This document shows, piece after piece, positions 33,270 through 42,711 of a DNA stretch of 54,855 bases. Position 1 is the stretch's first letter. Each line of letters opens with the position of its first letter. The DNA is from an uncultured beta proteobacterium. GTDB taxonomy: Bacteria > Pseudomonadota > Gammaproteobacteria > Burkholderiales > Rhodocyclaceae. Location: positions 1-54,855 of the forward strand of contig CAINHS010000102.1 in NCBI GenBank assembly GCA_903848955.1, read 5' to 3'. The position numbers and the translations under genes were made by a program. A model generated the notes under the pieces. The model was not told the origin of the DNA, did not search any database, and saw nothing but the letters and a program-made list of their open reading frames with translations.

Positions 33270-35357
33270 TCAGAACCGGCCGGTGAGTTTCAGCCGCCAC
33301 TGCCGGCCGTCCTGGGCGAATCGATCACGCAATACGCTTGCAGGCAATTGAGGATCAAGTGACGTCGGATCGTCGTAACGCCGGTCGAAGAGGTTGTAGA
33401 TGCCGGCAGAAACCTCCCACGGGGAAGACGTTTGCCGCCAGGTCAGGGTCAGGTTGGCCAGAGTACGTGCGTCGACGCTGGCGGCGCCGCTGTTTGTATT
33501 GCGCCGGGACACCGCATCCAGACCCAGTCCGGCATACAAGTCGCGGGATCCCAGCGGGGCGCCGGCATCGAGGTGCCAGAGGCCGCCTGGCGCATTGTCG
33601 GGGCTCTGGCCGTTCTGGCGCAGGAACTGTCCGCTGTAGCTGCCGCGCAGGACCGCGCCGTTGCTCCAGCGGCGCTCCAGTTCCAGCTCTGTGCCGTGGG
33701 CATCAACGGGGGAATTGTTGATGTTGATGCCCGTCGCCGGATCGAGCCCGATGGCATTGGCGACGCGGTAGCGGTAAAGCGAACCGGTAAAGCGGATTCC
33801 TTCGCCAAGACGCCGCTCCCAGACGCCCTCCAGCGTGCGTATCGTTTCCGCCGCGAGATCCGGATTTCCGTATTGACCATTGAAGATGTACCTGCGCTCA
33901 TAGGCATTGGGGGAGCGGAACGCTGTGCCGTAAAGCAGCTTCAGCGAATTGTCGGCATCCAGTTGATGCACCAGCGCCAGCCGCGGGCTGAGAAAACTCT
34001 TGCCTGTTTCAGCCGTGTCGTGCCGCACGCCCAGCATAAGGATGGTGTTGTCCGCCACGGCCATTTCGTCCTGCAGATACGCGCCGCTGCGATGGCTGTG
34101 TGCATCGGTATTCAGATACTGCGTGCCGTCGTCGTCGCGATTGCCCAGGTACTGTCGTGTATTGGCGATGTATTCGAGGCCTGCCACCAGTTTGTGTCCG
34201 GCCCAGGCCGACACCGTCCAGCGGCCGTCGGCCCCCCACCACTGGCCGCGCTGGGTATCGCGGTTGAGCAGGCGCGAGGCGCGGGGCGGCACTTCGCCGG
34301 AGTAGTCGTAGGGGAGTTGTGTGTCGTAACGGTACTGTCCGGCAAAGAGCCGCAGGTTGTAGCTGTGATGTTCTGAGACGTTCCTGGCGATGGCCAGGTC
34401 GGCGAGGGTGTAGCCGTCGTCTTCGCGGTGGCCCGGATCGGTCGGGATGGTGCCAAACGACCCGGTGGGGACGTGCTTGCGGCGCTCGCTATGGATCAGC
34501 GTTGCGCGCCAGTCGCCCAACCTTATCCGGCCGAAGACGCGCTGCTGCTGTTCGGCATCCGCGCCGCCGGGGCTGAGAACCCCCGCAGCGACATCCGGAA
34601 ATTCATAGCGACCGCCATCCTTGTCAAAGCCGCTGGCGGAAATCACCCACTCCGCATCTCCCGTTCGCTTGCCGGCGGAGGCGCGCAAACGCCTGGCACC
34701 CTGGCTGCCGATATCCAGCGCCAGTTCGCCGCCGTCAAAGGAGTCGGCGCTGCGGGTGAGGATGTTGATGACGCCGAACAGCGCGTTGCCGCCGTAGATC
34801 GAGGCACCGGGACCGCGGATGATCTCGACCCGCTCGATGAGGTCAAGGTCCAGCGGAAAGGTTTCACCGGCCAGCACGCTGTCGTAAATGTTGTCATTGA
34901 CGCGTATGCCGTCGATGAGGAAGAGGATGCGGTTGTTGAAGTCTCCGGGCGGGGAAAAGCCGCGCACCCCGAGGTAGCTGTAGGTACGGTCGTTGCTGCC
35001 GTGGAATCCCCGTTGTGCGGTAAGGAGTTCCTGCAGCGTGCGCCAGCCGAAGCGCCGGATGTCGTCGCGGGAAACCACGGTCACGGCCGAGGGGGCGCTT
35101 TTTGCCGATTGAACGTAGGTCGAGGCTCCCGTAACCTCGATATTCATCAGTTCCTCGAGCGAGAGTTCAGTCAGTTCGGCTTGAGCGGCGACCGCCGGCA
35201 GAACCGCCCAGGCAATCGTGCAGACAAGGACGCGGCGGCGATGGGAAAGAGAATGTGTTGGCATGTTTGGTTTGCGGGCAAAAGACAGCATGGATAGCAT
35301 GGTAATGAGAATTGCTTGAAGCGGGAAGATGTCTTTCGCGGGAATCAAAGATTCCAT
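33270..35357 (-). CDS. TonB-dependent outer-membrane receptor
   Basis: 695 aa. A plug domain (about 65-200: SAPSAVTVVSRDDIRRFG, ILFLIDGIRVND, IERVEIIRGPGASIYGGNAL) precedes a 22-strand-type barrel ending in a terminal Phe (WRLKLTGRF), as outer-membrane barrels do. A possible TonB-box region lies just after the signal sequence (LTELSLEELMNIEVTGAS). The signal peptide is probably within RRRVLVCTIAWAVLPAVAAQ. The first ATG (35357) has GGAG eleven bases upstream; starts at 35297-35303 or 35264 are possible, and a weak Fur-like half-site (AATGAGAAT, around 35304) overlaps codons of the long version. The substrate is unknown. Organised as receptor-YfiR-CHASE8 kinase, it may be part of a sensory operon rather than a simple siderophore receptor. 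Confidence 0.9.
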   Translation of the reverse strand: MESLIPAKDIFPLQAILITMLSMLSFARKPNMPTHSLSHRRRVLVCTIAWAVLPAVAAQAELTELSLEELMNIEVTGASTYVQSAKSAPSAVTVVSRDDIRRFGWRTLQELLTAQRGFHGSNDRTYSYLGVRGFSPPGDFNNRILFLIDGIRVNDNIYDSVLAGETFPLDLDLIERVEIIRGPGASIYGGNALFGVINILTRSADSFDGGELALDIGSQGARRLRASAGKRTGDAEWVISASGFDKDGGRYEFPDVAAGVLSPGGADAEQQQRVFGRIRLGDWRATLIHSERRKHVPTGSFGTIPTDPGHREDDGYTLADLAIARNVSEHHSYNLRLFAGQYRYDTQLPYDYSGEVPPRASRLLNRDTQRGQWWGADGRWTVSAWAGHKLVAGLEYIANTRQYLGNRDDDGTQYLNTDAHSHRSGAYLQDEMAVADNTILMLGVRHDTAETGKSFLSPRLALVHQLDADNSLKLLYGTAFRSPNAYERRYIFNGQYGNPDLAAETIRTLEGVWERRLGEGIRFTGSLYRYRVANAIGLDPATGININNSPVDAHGTELELERRWSNGAVLRGSYSGQFLRQNGQSPDNAPGGLWHLDAGAPLGSRDLYAGLGLDAVSRRNTNSGAASVDARTLANLTLTWRQTSSPWEVSAGIYNLFDRRYDDPTSLDPQLPASVLRDRFAQDGRQWRLKLTGRF

Positions 35358-35380
35358 TTTGACGACTCCAGCAATAAAGC

Positions 35381-35395
35381 GGCCGGCCGCCGGCC
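35381..35395 (-). terminator. GC-rich hairpin after the crotonase-family gene
   Basis: GGCCGG and CCGGCC pair around a 3-base loop. On the minus strand the hairpin is followed by GCTTTATT. It lies between the stop of the enoyl-CoA hydratase-like gene (35462) and the receptor start (35357), the right place to end the ligase-hydratase transcript. A separate GGAATC/GATTCC dyad (35341-35355) overlaps the first receptor codons. Confidence 0.4.
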
Positions 35396-35461
35396 CCGCG
35401 TTATCTTGCGCTCAGCTTTTTTGGGGACGGCGGGCAACACCACTAACGCATCCGGATTGCC

Positions 35462-36466
35462 CTAAATGATTGCGTCTATCAGCCCCCAGGCCAGGGCCTG
35501 CGCGGCCTTGATGCGCTTGCCGGAAAGCGCCAGCCAGGCGGTGCGCTGGCGGCCTATGCGGCGGGTGATGCTGACGGTGCCGCCGGCACCGGGGATCAAT
35601 CCCATGCCGATTTCGGGCAGTTGGAAGTAGGTGTCGGCGCTCGCCACCAGGCGTCCGGCGAAGGCCGGCAGTTCAATGCCGGAACCGATGCAGGCGCGAT
35701 GCACATGGAATTCCAGGCGCGGCGCCAGTTGCGCCAGCAGGCGGGCGACGGGACGCGAAGCGCGCACCAGATGGGCCTGCGCCGCATCGACGGCAAGGCC
35801 GAACTCGCTGAGGTCGCCGCCGCTGCAAAAGCAGTCGCCGTCTCCGCGCACCACGGCTTTGGCGATGCCCGGGTCGCTGGCGAGCAGCAGCAGTGCCTGG
35901 TAGAAGGCATCGCGCATGGTCGCCGACCAGGCGTTGCGCCGGTGGGCGTGGGTGAGGGTGATGTTAAGTTGCGCGCCGATGCGTTCGAGCTTGAGCGGAT
36001 CGGCATCGCCACAGGACTGCGGTGCCGGCTGCGTCGCCAGATAGCCGCGGAAATCGGCGCTGGCCTGGAGCAGTCCGAAGGCCAGCGATTCGGCGAGGAG
36101 GCCGGCGTCGATGCCGGCTGTGGCGTTGTGGCGCAGCAGTTGCACGAGGGTCGCTGCCGCCAGCGGATGCGCCTGGATATTGCGCAGCACGGGCGGCAAG
36201 TCCCCGGCGTTGTCGAGCACCACGTCGAGCGCGGCGAGCAGTTCCTGCGGCAGGCGGGCTGCGTGCGCGCCCAGGCCCAGCACAGGGCAGGGCAGGGTAG
36301 CGAGTACGGCGACGAGTGCCGGCACATCGGCGTCGCCGGGCAGTTCGCTGTCGAGGTCCAGCAGCAGCAGGGGATGGCCGGACAGCGGCGAATAGCTGTC
36401 CAGCTCGCCGGGCAGGGCGCCGAGCCGGACCAGTTCGGCCAATGCGATCGGAGCAGGAAAGGACAT
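35462..36466 (-). CDS. Enoyl-CoA hydratase/isomerase-like protein with long N-terminal extension
   Basis: 334 aa, versus about 260 for a standard crotonase. The C-terminal 165 residues carry the crotonase core: FCSGGDLSEFG (oxyanion loop), GSGIELPAFAG with the first catalytic Glu, and QLPEIGMGLIPGAGGT with the second. Both acid residues of hydratases are therefore kept. The first 160 residues (LLLLDLDSELPGD, CPVLGLGAHAARL, AGLLAESLAFGLLQASADF) look like a degenerate version of the same fold. ATG 36466 has GGAGG five bases upstream, and the gene starts 18 bp after the acyl-CoA synthetase on the same strand. It probably acts on the CoA ester made by that ligase; the substrate is not provable here. 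Confidence 0.85.
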   Translation of the reverse strand: MSFPAPIALAELVRLGALPGELDSYSPLSGHPLLLLDLDSELPGDADVPALVAVLATLPCPVLGLGAHAARLPQELLAALDVVLDNAGDLPPVLRNIQAHPLAAATLVQLLRHNATAGIDAGLLAESLAFGLLQASADFRGYLATQPAPQSCGDADPLKLERIGAQLNITLTHAHRRNAWSATMRDAFYQALLLLASDPGIAKAVVRGDGDCFCSGGDLSEFGLAVDAAQAHLVRASRPVARLLAQLAPRLEFHVHRACIGSGIELPAFAGRLVASADTYFQLPEIGMGLIPGAGGTVSITRRIGRQRTAWLALSGKRIKAAQALAWGLIDAII

Positions 36467-36484
36467 CGACGCCTCCGGGCGGCC

Positions 36485-38053
36485 TCAGCCGGGTGTGGCG
36501 AGCTTCCTCAGTTCCGTCTTCTGCACCTTGCCCGAAGCATTGAGCGGCAGGCTGGCAACCAGAGCGACGCGGCGCGGAACCTTGAAGTTGGCCATTTTGC
36601 TGCGGCACCAGTCGATCAGGCTGTCGGCTGCGAGCTCAGTGCCCGGTTTGGCGACGACAAAAGCCATCGCCACTTCGCCCTGGCGTTCGTCCGGGATGCC
36701 GATGACGGCGTTCATGGCCACGGCAGGATGCGAGGCGATGATGTTCTCGATTTCCGCCGGGTAGCAGTTGAAGCCGCCGGTGATGAACATGTCCTTGAGC
36801 CGGTCGGTAATGCGCAGGTTGCCGGCGTCGTCCATGACGCCGACATCGCCGGTGTGCAGCCAGCCGTCGCCGTCGATGGTCTCGGCCGTGGCTGCCGCGT
36901 TCTCGAAATAGCCGGCCATGAGGTTGTAGCCGCGCACGACGATTTCGCCGGCTTCGCCGCGCGGCACTTCCTCGCCCGCCGGCGAAATGCAGCGCAGTTC
37001 TATGTCGGCAATGGCGCGGCCCGAGGTGGTGGCGACCAGTTCGGCATCGTCGCCCGGCCGGCAGGCGGTCACCAGGCCGCAGCACTCGGTCAGGCCGTAG
37101 GCGGAGATCACGCTCTTGAAACCGAGCACTTCGCGCATCTGCCGGATCAGGGCCACGGGGATGCTGGCGGCGCCGGTCGATGCCTTCTGCAGCGAGGACA
37201 GGTCGTAGTCGGTCAGGCGCGGATGGGCGAGCAGCGACTGGAACAGGGTCGGTGGTCCGGGCAGCACGCTGATGCGCTCGGCGGCGATGCGGCGCAGGAT
37301 GTCACCGGCGTCGAAGATGGCGTGCGGCAGCAGGGTGGCACCGCGCAGCAGGCAGGCGAGGATGCCTGCCTTGTAGCCGAAACTGTGGAAGAAGGGATTG
37401 ACGACCAGGTAGCGATCACCCTCGACGATGCCGAGGATGTCGCAGAAGCTGTCGAAGGCGCGCAGATTCTGCCCGTGCCGGGTCATCACACCCTTGGGTT
37501 CGCCGGTCGTGCCCGAAGTGAACAGGATGTCCGAGATGTCGTCGGGCGTCTGCTCCGCGCGTGCAGCGGCGAGGTCGCCGGCGCTGACCTGTTCGCCGCG
37601 GCTGAGGAAGTCCTGCCACGGCGTATGTCTGCCGGCGTCACCGCGCAGAACAACGATCTGCTCGAGTGCGGGCAGGTCTTCGCCATCGAGCATGGCCGGA
37701 TAGTTGCTGCCGAGAAAATCGCCGATGGCGAAGAGCAGGCGTGCCCCGCTGGCGCGCAGGATGTAGGCGGCCTCGGCGGCCTTGTAGCGGGTATTGATGG
37801 TGACCAGGACCGCGCCCATCGATTGCGCGCCCAAAGCGGCGACGATCCATTCGTGAATATTCGGTGCCCAGACGGCGATGCGGTCGCCGCGGCGCAGCCC
37901 GCCGGCGAGCATGGCGCTGGCGACAATATCGCAACGCCGGCTGAAGTCGGCGAAATCGATCCTCGTCTGTTCCTCTTCGATGAAGGTGGACGCGCCGAAG
38001 CTGGCGGCCGCAAGGGCAACCAGTTCAGAGATGGTTCTGGGGATCCGGTTCAT
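36485..38053 (-). CDS. FadD3-like AMP-forming acyl-CoA synthetase
   Basis: 522 aa from ATG 38053 (GGAAA upstream; the longer in-frame start at 38125 has no site). The ANL-superfamily motifs are intact: P-loop ILFTSGTTGEPKG, YGLTE, the GWLHTGD acyl-AMP motif, ITDRLKDMFITGGFNCYPAE hinge and the C-terminal catalytic Lys in PLNASGKVQKTELR. The stretch PFFHSFGYKAGILACLLRGA and its surroundings are strikingly like FadD3, the ligase that activates HIP, the two-ring intermediate of steroid degradation. That makes a steroid or related alicyclic carboxylate a reasonable guess, but no other steroid gene is in the window. It is co-transcribed with the crotonase-like gene downstream. Confidence 0.88.
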   Translation of the reverse strand: MNRIPRTISELVALAAASFGASTFIEEEQTRIDFADFSRRCDIVASAMLAGGLRRGDRIAVWAPNIHEWIVAALGAQSMGAVLVTINTRYKAAEAAYILRASGARLLFAIGDFLGSNYPAMLDGEDLPALEQIVVLRGDAGRHTPWQDFLSRGEQVSAGDLAAARAEQTPDDISDILFTSGTTGEPKGVMTRHGQNLRAFDSFCDILGIVEGDRYLVVNPFFHSFGYKAGILACLLRGATLLPHAIFDAGDILRRIAAERISVLPGPPTLFQSLLAHPRLTDYDLSSLQKASTGAASIPVALIRQMREVLGFKSVISAYGLTECCGLVTACRPGDDAELVATTSGRAIADIELRCISPAGEEVPRGEAGEIVVRGYNLMAGYFENAAATAETIDGDGWLHTGDVGVMDDAGNLRITDRLKDMFITGGFNCYPAEIENIIASHPAVAMNAVIGIPDERQGEVAMAFVVAKPGTELAADSLIDWCRSKMANFKVPRRVALVASLPLNASGKVQKTELRKLATPG

Positions 38054-38169
38054 GCGCGGGTTTCCATCGGCTGATTGCGATGCCGCATAAGTTAGTCGAT
38101 GGCGCTTGGCTTGTCTTAGTCCCATTGGACGACACTTGCGGCGCCCGCCCGCCGCTGCACCGGGGCTGG

Positions 38170-39582
38170 TCAGGGCCTTGTTTCGCGCCAGCCGCCGCCG
38201 AGAGCCTTGAACAGGTCAACCGCGGCGACCAGGCGCAGTTGGCGATTGCGGATATGCGCCAGGCTCGCATCGTTGGCTGCGCGCTGCGCATCGAGCACTT
38301 CGAGATAGGCCGAGTAGCCGGCCTCATGGCGCTTGCGCGCGAGTTCCAGGCCGCGCGCCGTGGCCTCAACCTGGGTTGCGGTAGCCTGTTCCGCCAGGCC
38401 GCGTTCATGTCCGGCGACGAGGGCGTCGCGCACTTCCTTGAAGCCCGCCTGTACCGCCTGCCGGTAGGCCGCCAGGGCCTGCTGCTGCTGCGCGTTGGCC
38501 TGCTCCAGGCGCGCTTCGCGCTTGCCGCTGTCGAACAGGGCCAGCGTCGGCAGCAGGCCGACGGACCAGATGCCGGCCTTGGCGGCAAACAGGCCTGAGA
38601 GTTCCTTGCTTTCGCTGCCGAGGCTGCCGGTCAGGCTGATGGTGGGGAACAGCGCCGACTTGGCAACGCCGATACGGGCATTGGCGGCGATGAGCTGGGC
38701 CTCGGCCTGACGTATGTCGGGGCGCGCTTCGAGCAGGCTGGCCGGCAGGCCGGCCGGCGGCAGGGGCGGCAGCGGCAGCTGGCGCAGATCGCCGGCTGCG
38801 ATGGCGAGACCGGGCGTGGCGCAGAGCAATGCGAGTTGATGCTCGGCCACGGCGCGCTGCTGTCGCAGCTCGGTGAGTTGGGACTCGATCAGTGCCCGGT
38901 TCGTGCGCGCCTGCTGCAGTTCGAGTTCGCCGGCGGCGCCGAGGCGATGGCGGCTTTCGGCAATGCCGAGAGCGGCGCCGCGGGTGGCGAGCGTATCGCC
39001 GGCGACGGCAATCTGGGCATCCAGCGAGCGCAGCGAAAGATAGCCCTGGCTGACGCCGGCGACGATGGTCAGTTCCACCGTTGCCCGGCCGTAGCTGCTG
39101 GCCAGGGCGAGGGCGCGGGCGGTGGCGTCGGCGCTGCGCAGCCGGCCCCAGAAGTCGAGTTCGAAGCTGGTGTTGAGGTTGGCGGTGTAGTCCGGCCGCA
39201 GCACCGGATAGCCGGCAGGCAAGGGCGTAGCCGTGTCACTGCTTACCGAGGTGCGAGTGGCGCCGGTCGCCAGGCCGATTTCGGGTAGGCGGCTGGCTCC
39301 GGCCTCGCGCATCAGCGCCGCGGCCTCTTCGAAGCGGGCGGCCGCCAACTGCATGTCGCCGTTGTTGCGCAGAGCCTGTTCGATGAGCTGATCCAGCAGC
39401 GGGTCCTTGAAGGCCTGCCACCAGCTTCGATCGATCAGCGCATCGCCGCCGGCCGTGTGCCCGGCTTCCGTGTAGCTTGCCGGGAGCGGCAGGGCGGGAC
39501 GCTGATAGTCGGGACCGACCGTGCAGGCCGGCAGCAGGGCAGTCGCGAGCACGGCAAGGACGGCGCGATTCATTGCCCTCAT
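38170..39582 (-). CDS. RND efflux outer-membrane lipoprotein (OprM/NodT family)
   Basis: 470 aa. The lipobox LLPAC gives lipidated C20 after a short signal peptide. Mature features are VGPDYQRPALPLP at the start and two OEP repeats with long helices (for example QLAAARFEEAAALMREAGAS and ALAAYRQAVQAGFKEVRDAL). It forms the trimeric exit duct for the RND pump coded just upstream. Its ATG overlaps the pump's stop (ATGA at 39579-39582). The 116 bp to the next gene, the FadD3-like ligase, hold no clear terminator, so read-through is possible. Confidence 0.93.
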   Translation of the reverse strand: MRAMNRAVLAVLATALLPACTVGPDYQRPALPLPASYTEAGHTAGGDALIDRSWWQAFKDPLLDQLIEQALRNNGDMQLAAARFEEAAALMREAGASRLPEIGLATGATRTSVSSDTATPLPAGYPVLRPDYTANLNTSFELDFWGRLRSADATARALALASSYGRATVELTIVAGVSQGYLSLRSLDAQIAVAGDTLATRGAALGIAESRHRLGAAGELELQQARTNRALIESQLTELRQQRAVAEHQLALLCATPGLAIAAGDLRQLPLPPLPPAGLPASLLEARPDIRQAEAQLIAANARIGVAKSALFPTISLTGSLGSESKELSGLFAAKAGIWSVGLLPTLALFDSGKREARLEQANAQQQQALAAYRQAVQAGFKEVRDALVAGHERGLAEQATATQVEATARGLELARKRHEAGYSAYLEVLDAQRAANDASLAHIRNRQLRLVAAVDLFKALGGGWRETRP

Positions 39583-42500
39583 GGCAGTTGCTCCGCCTGA
39601 TGGCTCGCATCACCGACCGGCATGACGTGCTTGCCGCGGTCCAGCCAGGTGTAGAACAATGGAATAAACAGGGTGGCGATGAAGGTGGCGGCCAGCATGC
39701 CGCCGAACACGCCGGTACCCATCGAGCGCCGCGCTGCCGCGCCGGCGCCGGTGGCCAGCACCAGCGGCAGGACGCCGAGGACGAAGGCCAGCGACGTCAT
39801 GAGGATGGGGCGGAAGCGCAGCCGCGCGGCCTCGAGTGCCGCATCGACCGCCGACATGCCTTCCGCCCGCTTCTGGGCGGCGAATTCGACGATCAGGATC
39901 GCATTCTTTGAGGCCAGCCCGATCAGGACCACCATGCCGATCTGGAAATAGACGTCGTTGGGCATGCCGCGCGCGAGCACCGCGAGCAGGGCGCCGAGGG
40001 CGGCGAAGGGGACGGCGAGAATCACCGCCAGCGGCAGCGACCATTTTTCGTATTGGGCGGCCAGAATCAGCAGCACCATGACGATGCCGAAACTCAGGGC
40101 GATGACGGCGGCCTTGCCGGTGCGCTTTTCCTGGAAGGCCTGGCCGGTCCAGGCGATGCTGTAGCCCGCCGGCAGCAACTGCGCGGCGGTGTCCTCGACG
40201 ATGCGGATGGCTTCGCCGGAACTGACGCCGGGTACGCTGCCGCCCATGATCTTGGCGGCGAGGAAGCCGTTGTAGCGCTCCAGCTGCTCGGGGCCGAGCA
40301 CGTTCTTCACTTTGACCAGCGCCGCCAGCGGGATCATCGCGCCTTCGCTGCCGCGCACGTAAAGCTTGCGGATGTCCTCCGGCTTGGCGCGGAACTCCTC
40401 GGCGGCCTGCATCTGCACCCGGTAGGTGCGACCGAACTTGTTGAAGTCGTTGACGTAGAGGCTGCCGATGACGCTTTGCAGTGCATCGAACACCTCGCTG
40501 ATCGGGACCCCCAGCGAAATGGCCTTTTCCCGGTCCACGTCGACCAGCAACTGCGGCGAGGAAGGACGGTAGAAGGTTGTGACGCCGGCGAGCTTCGGGT
40601 TGGCCTTGAGGCCGTCCATGAACAACTGCATTACCCCGGCCAGGTGCTTGGGGTCGGCATCGGCGCGATTCTGCAGGTAAACCTCGAAGCCCCCGGCACT
40701 GCCTATGCCGCGGATCGGCGCCGGATTGAAGAACATGATCAGACCCTGGCGGAAACTCTGGGCCGGGCCGAAGAATTTCTTTGCATACTCCTGTGCCGTT
40801 GCGCTGCGCTCGTTCCATGGCACGAGGGATACGAACATGGTCGCGGCGCTGGGCTTGTTGGCGCCGCCGATCAGATCCATGCCCAGCAAGGCGCTGACGT
40901 GCTCGATGCCTGGTTCCTTGGCGATGCTTTCGAGAAAGCTGCTGACCAGCGCCGTGGTGCGCTCCAGCGAGGCGGCGTCAGGCAGTATCACGGAGCCCAG
41001 CACCAGGCCGCGGTCCTCCCCGGGAACGAAGCTGGTCGGCGTAAAGCGCAGCAGGCCGGCCACGGCGCCGATGACCGCGAGGAACAGCAGCAGGCCTATC
41101 CTGGAGTGGCCCAGCATCCAGCGCACGGTGCCGAGGTAGGCTTGACTGAGGCGGGCGAAGCCGACATTGAAGGGATGGAAGATCGGCGCCTCGTGATCGC
41201 TGGGCCGCAGCAGCAGGGCGCACAGGGCCGGCGTCAGGGTCAGGGCGACGATGCCGGAAATCACCACGGCGGTGGCGATGGTGACGGCGAACTGCTGGTA
41301 GAGCTTGCCGGCGATGCCGCCGAGGAATGCCACCGGCACGAATACCGCGCACAACACCAGGACGATGGCGACGACGGCGCCGGCCACCTCGCGCATGGCT
41401 TCGATGGCGGCATCCCGGGCACTCAGGCCTTCGGTACGCATCAGGCGCTCGACGTTCTCCAGCACGACAATGGCATCATCGACGACGATGCCGATGGCAA
41501 GCACCATGGCGAAAAGGGTGAACTGGTTGATGGAGAAGCCGAACAGCCACAGTCCCGCCGCGGTTCCGATCAGGGAGACCGGCACCGCGATCATCGGAAT
41601 CGCCGTGGCGCGCCAGTTCTGCAGGAAGGCGAAGACGACGGCCACCACCAGCACGGCGGCGATGCCCAGCGTCGTCAGCACCTCGTGAATCGACGCGCTG
41701 ACGACGCGGGTCGAGTCGAACGGAACCGTGTAGTTCATTCCGTCCGGGAAGCGCAGCTTGAGTTCCTCCAGTTTGGCGTGCACCGCCGTCACTGTGCTGA
41801 GGGCGTTGGCACCGCTCTGCAGGAAGATCATCATGACCACCGACGGGTTGCCGTCGATGATGGAGGCCTGATCGTAGCTCTGGGCGCCCAGTTCGACCCG
41901 CGCCACATCCTTGAGGCGCAGCACGCCACCGGCACCGTTGGCGCGCAGCACGATATTGGCGAATTCCTCGGGCCGCTCCAGGCGGCCTCCGGTCGTCACC
42001 GTGTAAACCAGGGCCTGTCCGGCGGGGGCCGGATTCTGACCGATCTTGCCGGCGGCGTACTGGGCGTTCTGGGCGCGGATGGCGTTGGCGATGTCGCCGG
42101 CGGTGATGCCCAGTTGCGCCATGCGGTCCGGCTTCAGCCAGATGCGCATCGAGTAGTCGCGCGCCGGAAAAATGTTGAGGTCGCCCACTCCCGGAACGCG
42201 CTTGATCTCGTCGGCAACGTTGAGCGTGGCGTAGTTGCTGAGGAACAACGGATCCCGCGTGTGATCGGGGGAGTTGAGGGCGGCGAGCATGAGTACGTCG
42301 TTCGAGCGCTTCAGCACCGTCACGCCGTTGCGGCGCACTTCCTCGGGCAGGCGCGGGGTGGCGATCTGCACCCGGTTGTTGACGTTGATCGTGGCCTGGT
42401 CGGCGTTGGTGCCGGTTTCGAAGGTGACGGTGATGTTGAGTCCGCCATCCGCCGTGGCGGAGGAATTGAAGAACAGCAGGCCGTCGATGCCGGAAAGCTG

Positions 42501-42701
42501 TTCCTCGATCGGAGCCGCCACGGTCTTGGCGATGGTTTCCGGCGTGGCACCGGGATAGCTGGCGCGGATCTGCACCATCGGCGGTGCCACCTCGGGATAT
42601 TCGGCGACCGGCAGTACGGTCAGCGCGACGAGGCCGGCAATGACGATGACCAGCGAGATGACCGAAGCGAAGATCGGCCGGTCGATGAAGAAGCGGAACA
42701 T
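39579..42701 (-). CDS. RND multidrug efflux permease (HAE1 family)
   Basis: 1040 aa, the normal length of AcrB/MexF-type proton-driven pumps. The N-terminus MFRFFIDRPIFASVISLVIV is the first transmembrane helix. The proton-relay acids D408/D409 are present in GIVVDDAIVVLENVE, and the porter domain has the usual SYPGATPETI and VAAPIEEQLSGIDG. The second half repeats the fold (MVVLIGLASKNAILIVEFAA). It expels drugs or solvents from inner membrane and periplasm. It follows the adaptor gene by 10 bp and is coupled to the outer-membrane factor. Substrates cannot be read from sequence. Confidence 0.95.
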   Translation of the reverse strand: MFRFFIDRPIFASVISLVIVIAGLVALTVLPVAEYPEVAPPMVQIRASYPGATPETIAKTVAAPIEEQLSGIDGLLFFNSSATADGGLNITVTFETGTNADQATINVNNRVQIATPRLPEEVRRNGVTVLKRSNDVLMLAALNSPDHTRDPLFLSNYATLNVADEIKRVPGVGDLNIFPARDYSMRIWLKPDRMAQLGITAGDIANAIRAQNAQYAAGKIGQNPAPAGQALVYTVTTGGRLERPEEFANIVLRANGAGGVLRLKDVARVELGAQSYDQASIIDGNPSVVMMIFLQSGANALSTVTAVHAKLEELKLRFPDGMNYTVPFDSTRVVSASIHEVLTTLGIAAVLVVAVVFAFLQNWRATAIPMIAVPVSLIGTAAGLWLFGFSINQFTLFAMVLAIGIVVDDAIVVLENVERLMRTEGLSARDAAIEAMREVAGAVVAIVLVLCAVFVPVAFLGGIAGKLYQQFAVTIATAVVISGIVALTLTPALCALLLRPSDHEAPIFHPFNVGFARLSQAYLGTVRWMLGHSRIGLLLFLAVIGAVAGLLRFTPTSFVPGEDRGLVLGSVILPDAASLERTTALVSSFLESIAKEPGIEHVSALLGMDLIGGANKPSAATMFVSLVPWNERSATAQEYAKKFFGPAQSFRQGLIMFFNPAPIRGIGSAGGFEVYLQNRADADPKHLAGVMQLFMDGLKANPKLAGVTTFYRPSSPQLLVDVDREKAISLGVPISEVFDALQSVIGSLYVNDFNKFGRTYRVQMQAAEEFRAKPEDIRKLYVRGSEGAMIPLAALVKVKNVLGPEQLERYNGFLAAKIMGGSVPGVSSGEAIRIVEDTAAQLLPAGYSIAWTGQAFQEKRTGKAAVIALSFGIVMVLLILAAQYEKWSLPLAVILAVPFAALGALLAVLARGMPNDVYFQIGMVVLIGLASKNAILIVEFAAQKRAEGMSAVDAALEAARLRFRPILMTSLAFVLGVLPLVLATGAGAAARRSMGTGVFGGMLAATFIATLFIPLFYTWLDRGKHVMPVGDASHQAEQLP

Positions 42702-42711
42702 GGCTGCCCGT

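Noticed and set aside
35296-35316. Fur box near the TonB receptor start
   Set aside because: Only one half (AATGAGAAT) fits; the other half is too degenerate, and it overlaps codons of the longest receptor version, so it is not called as a site.
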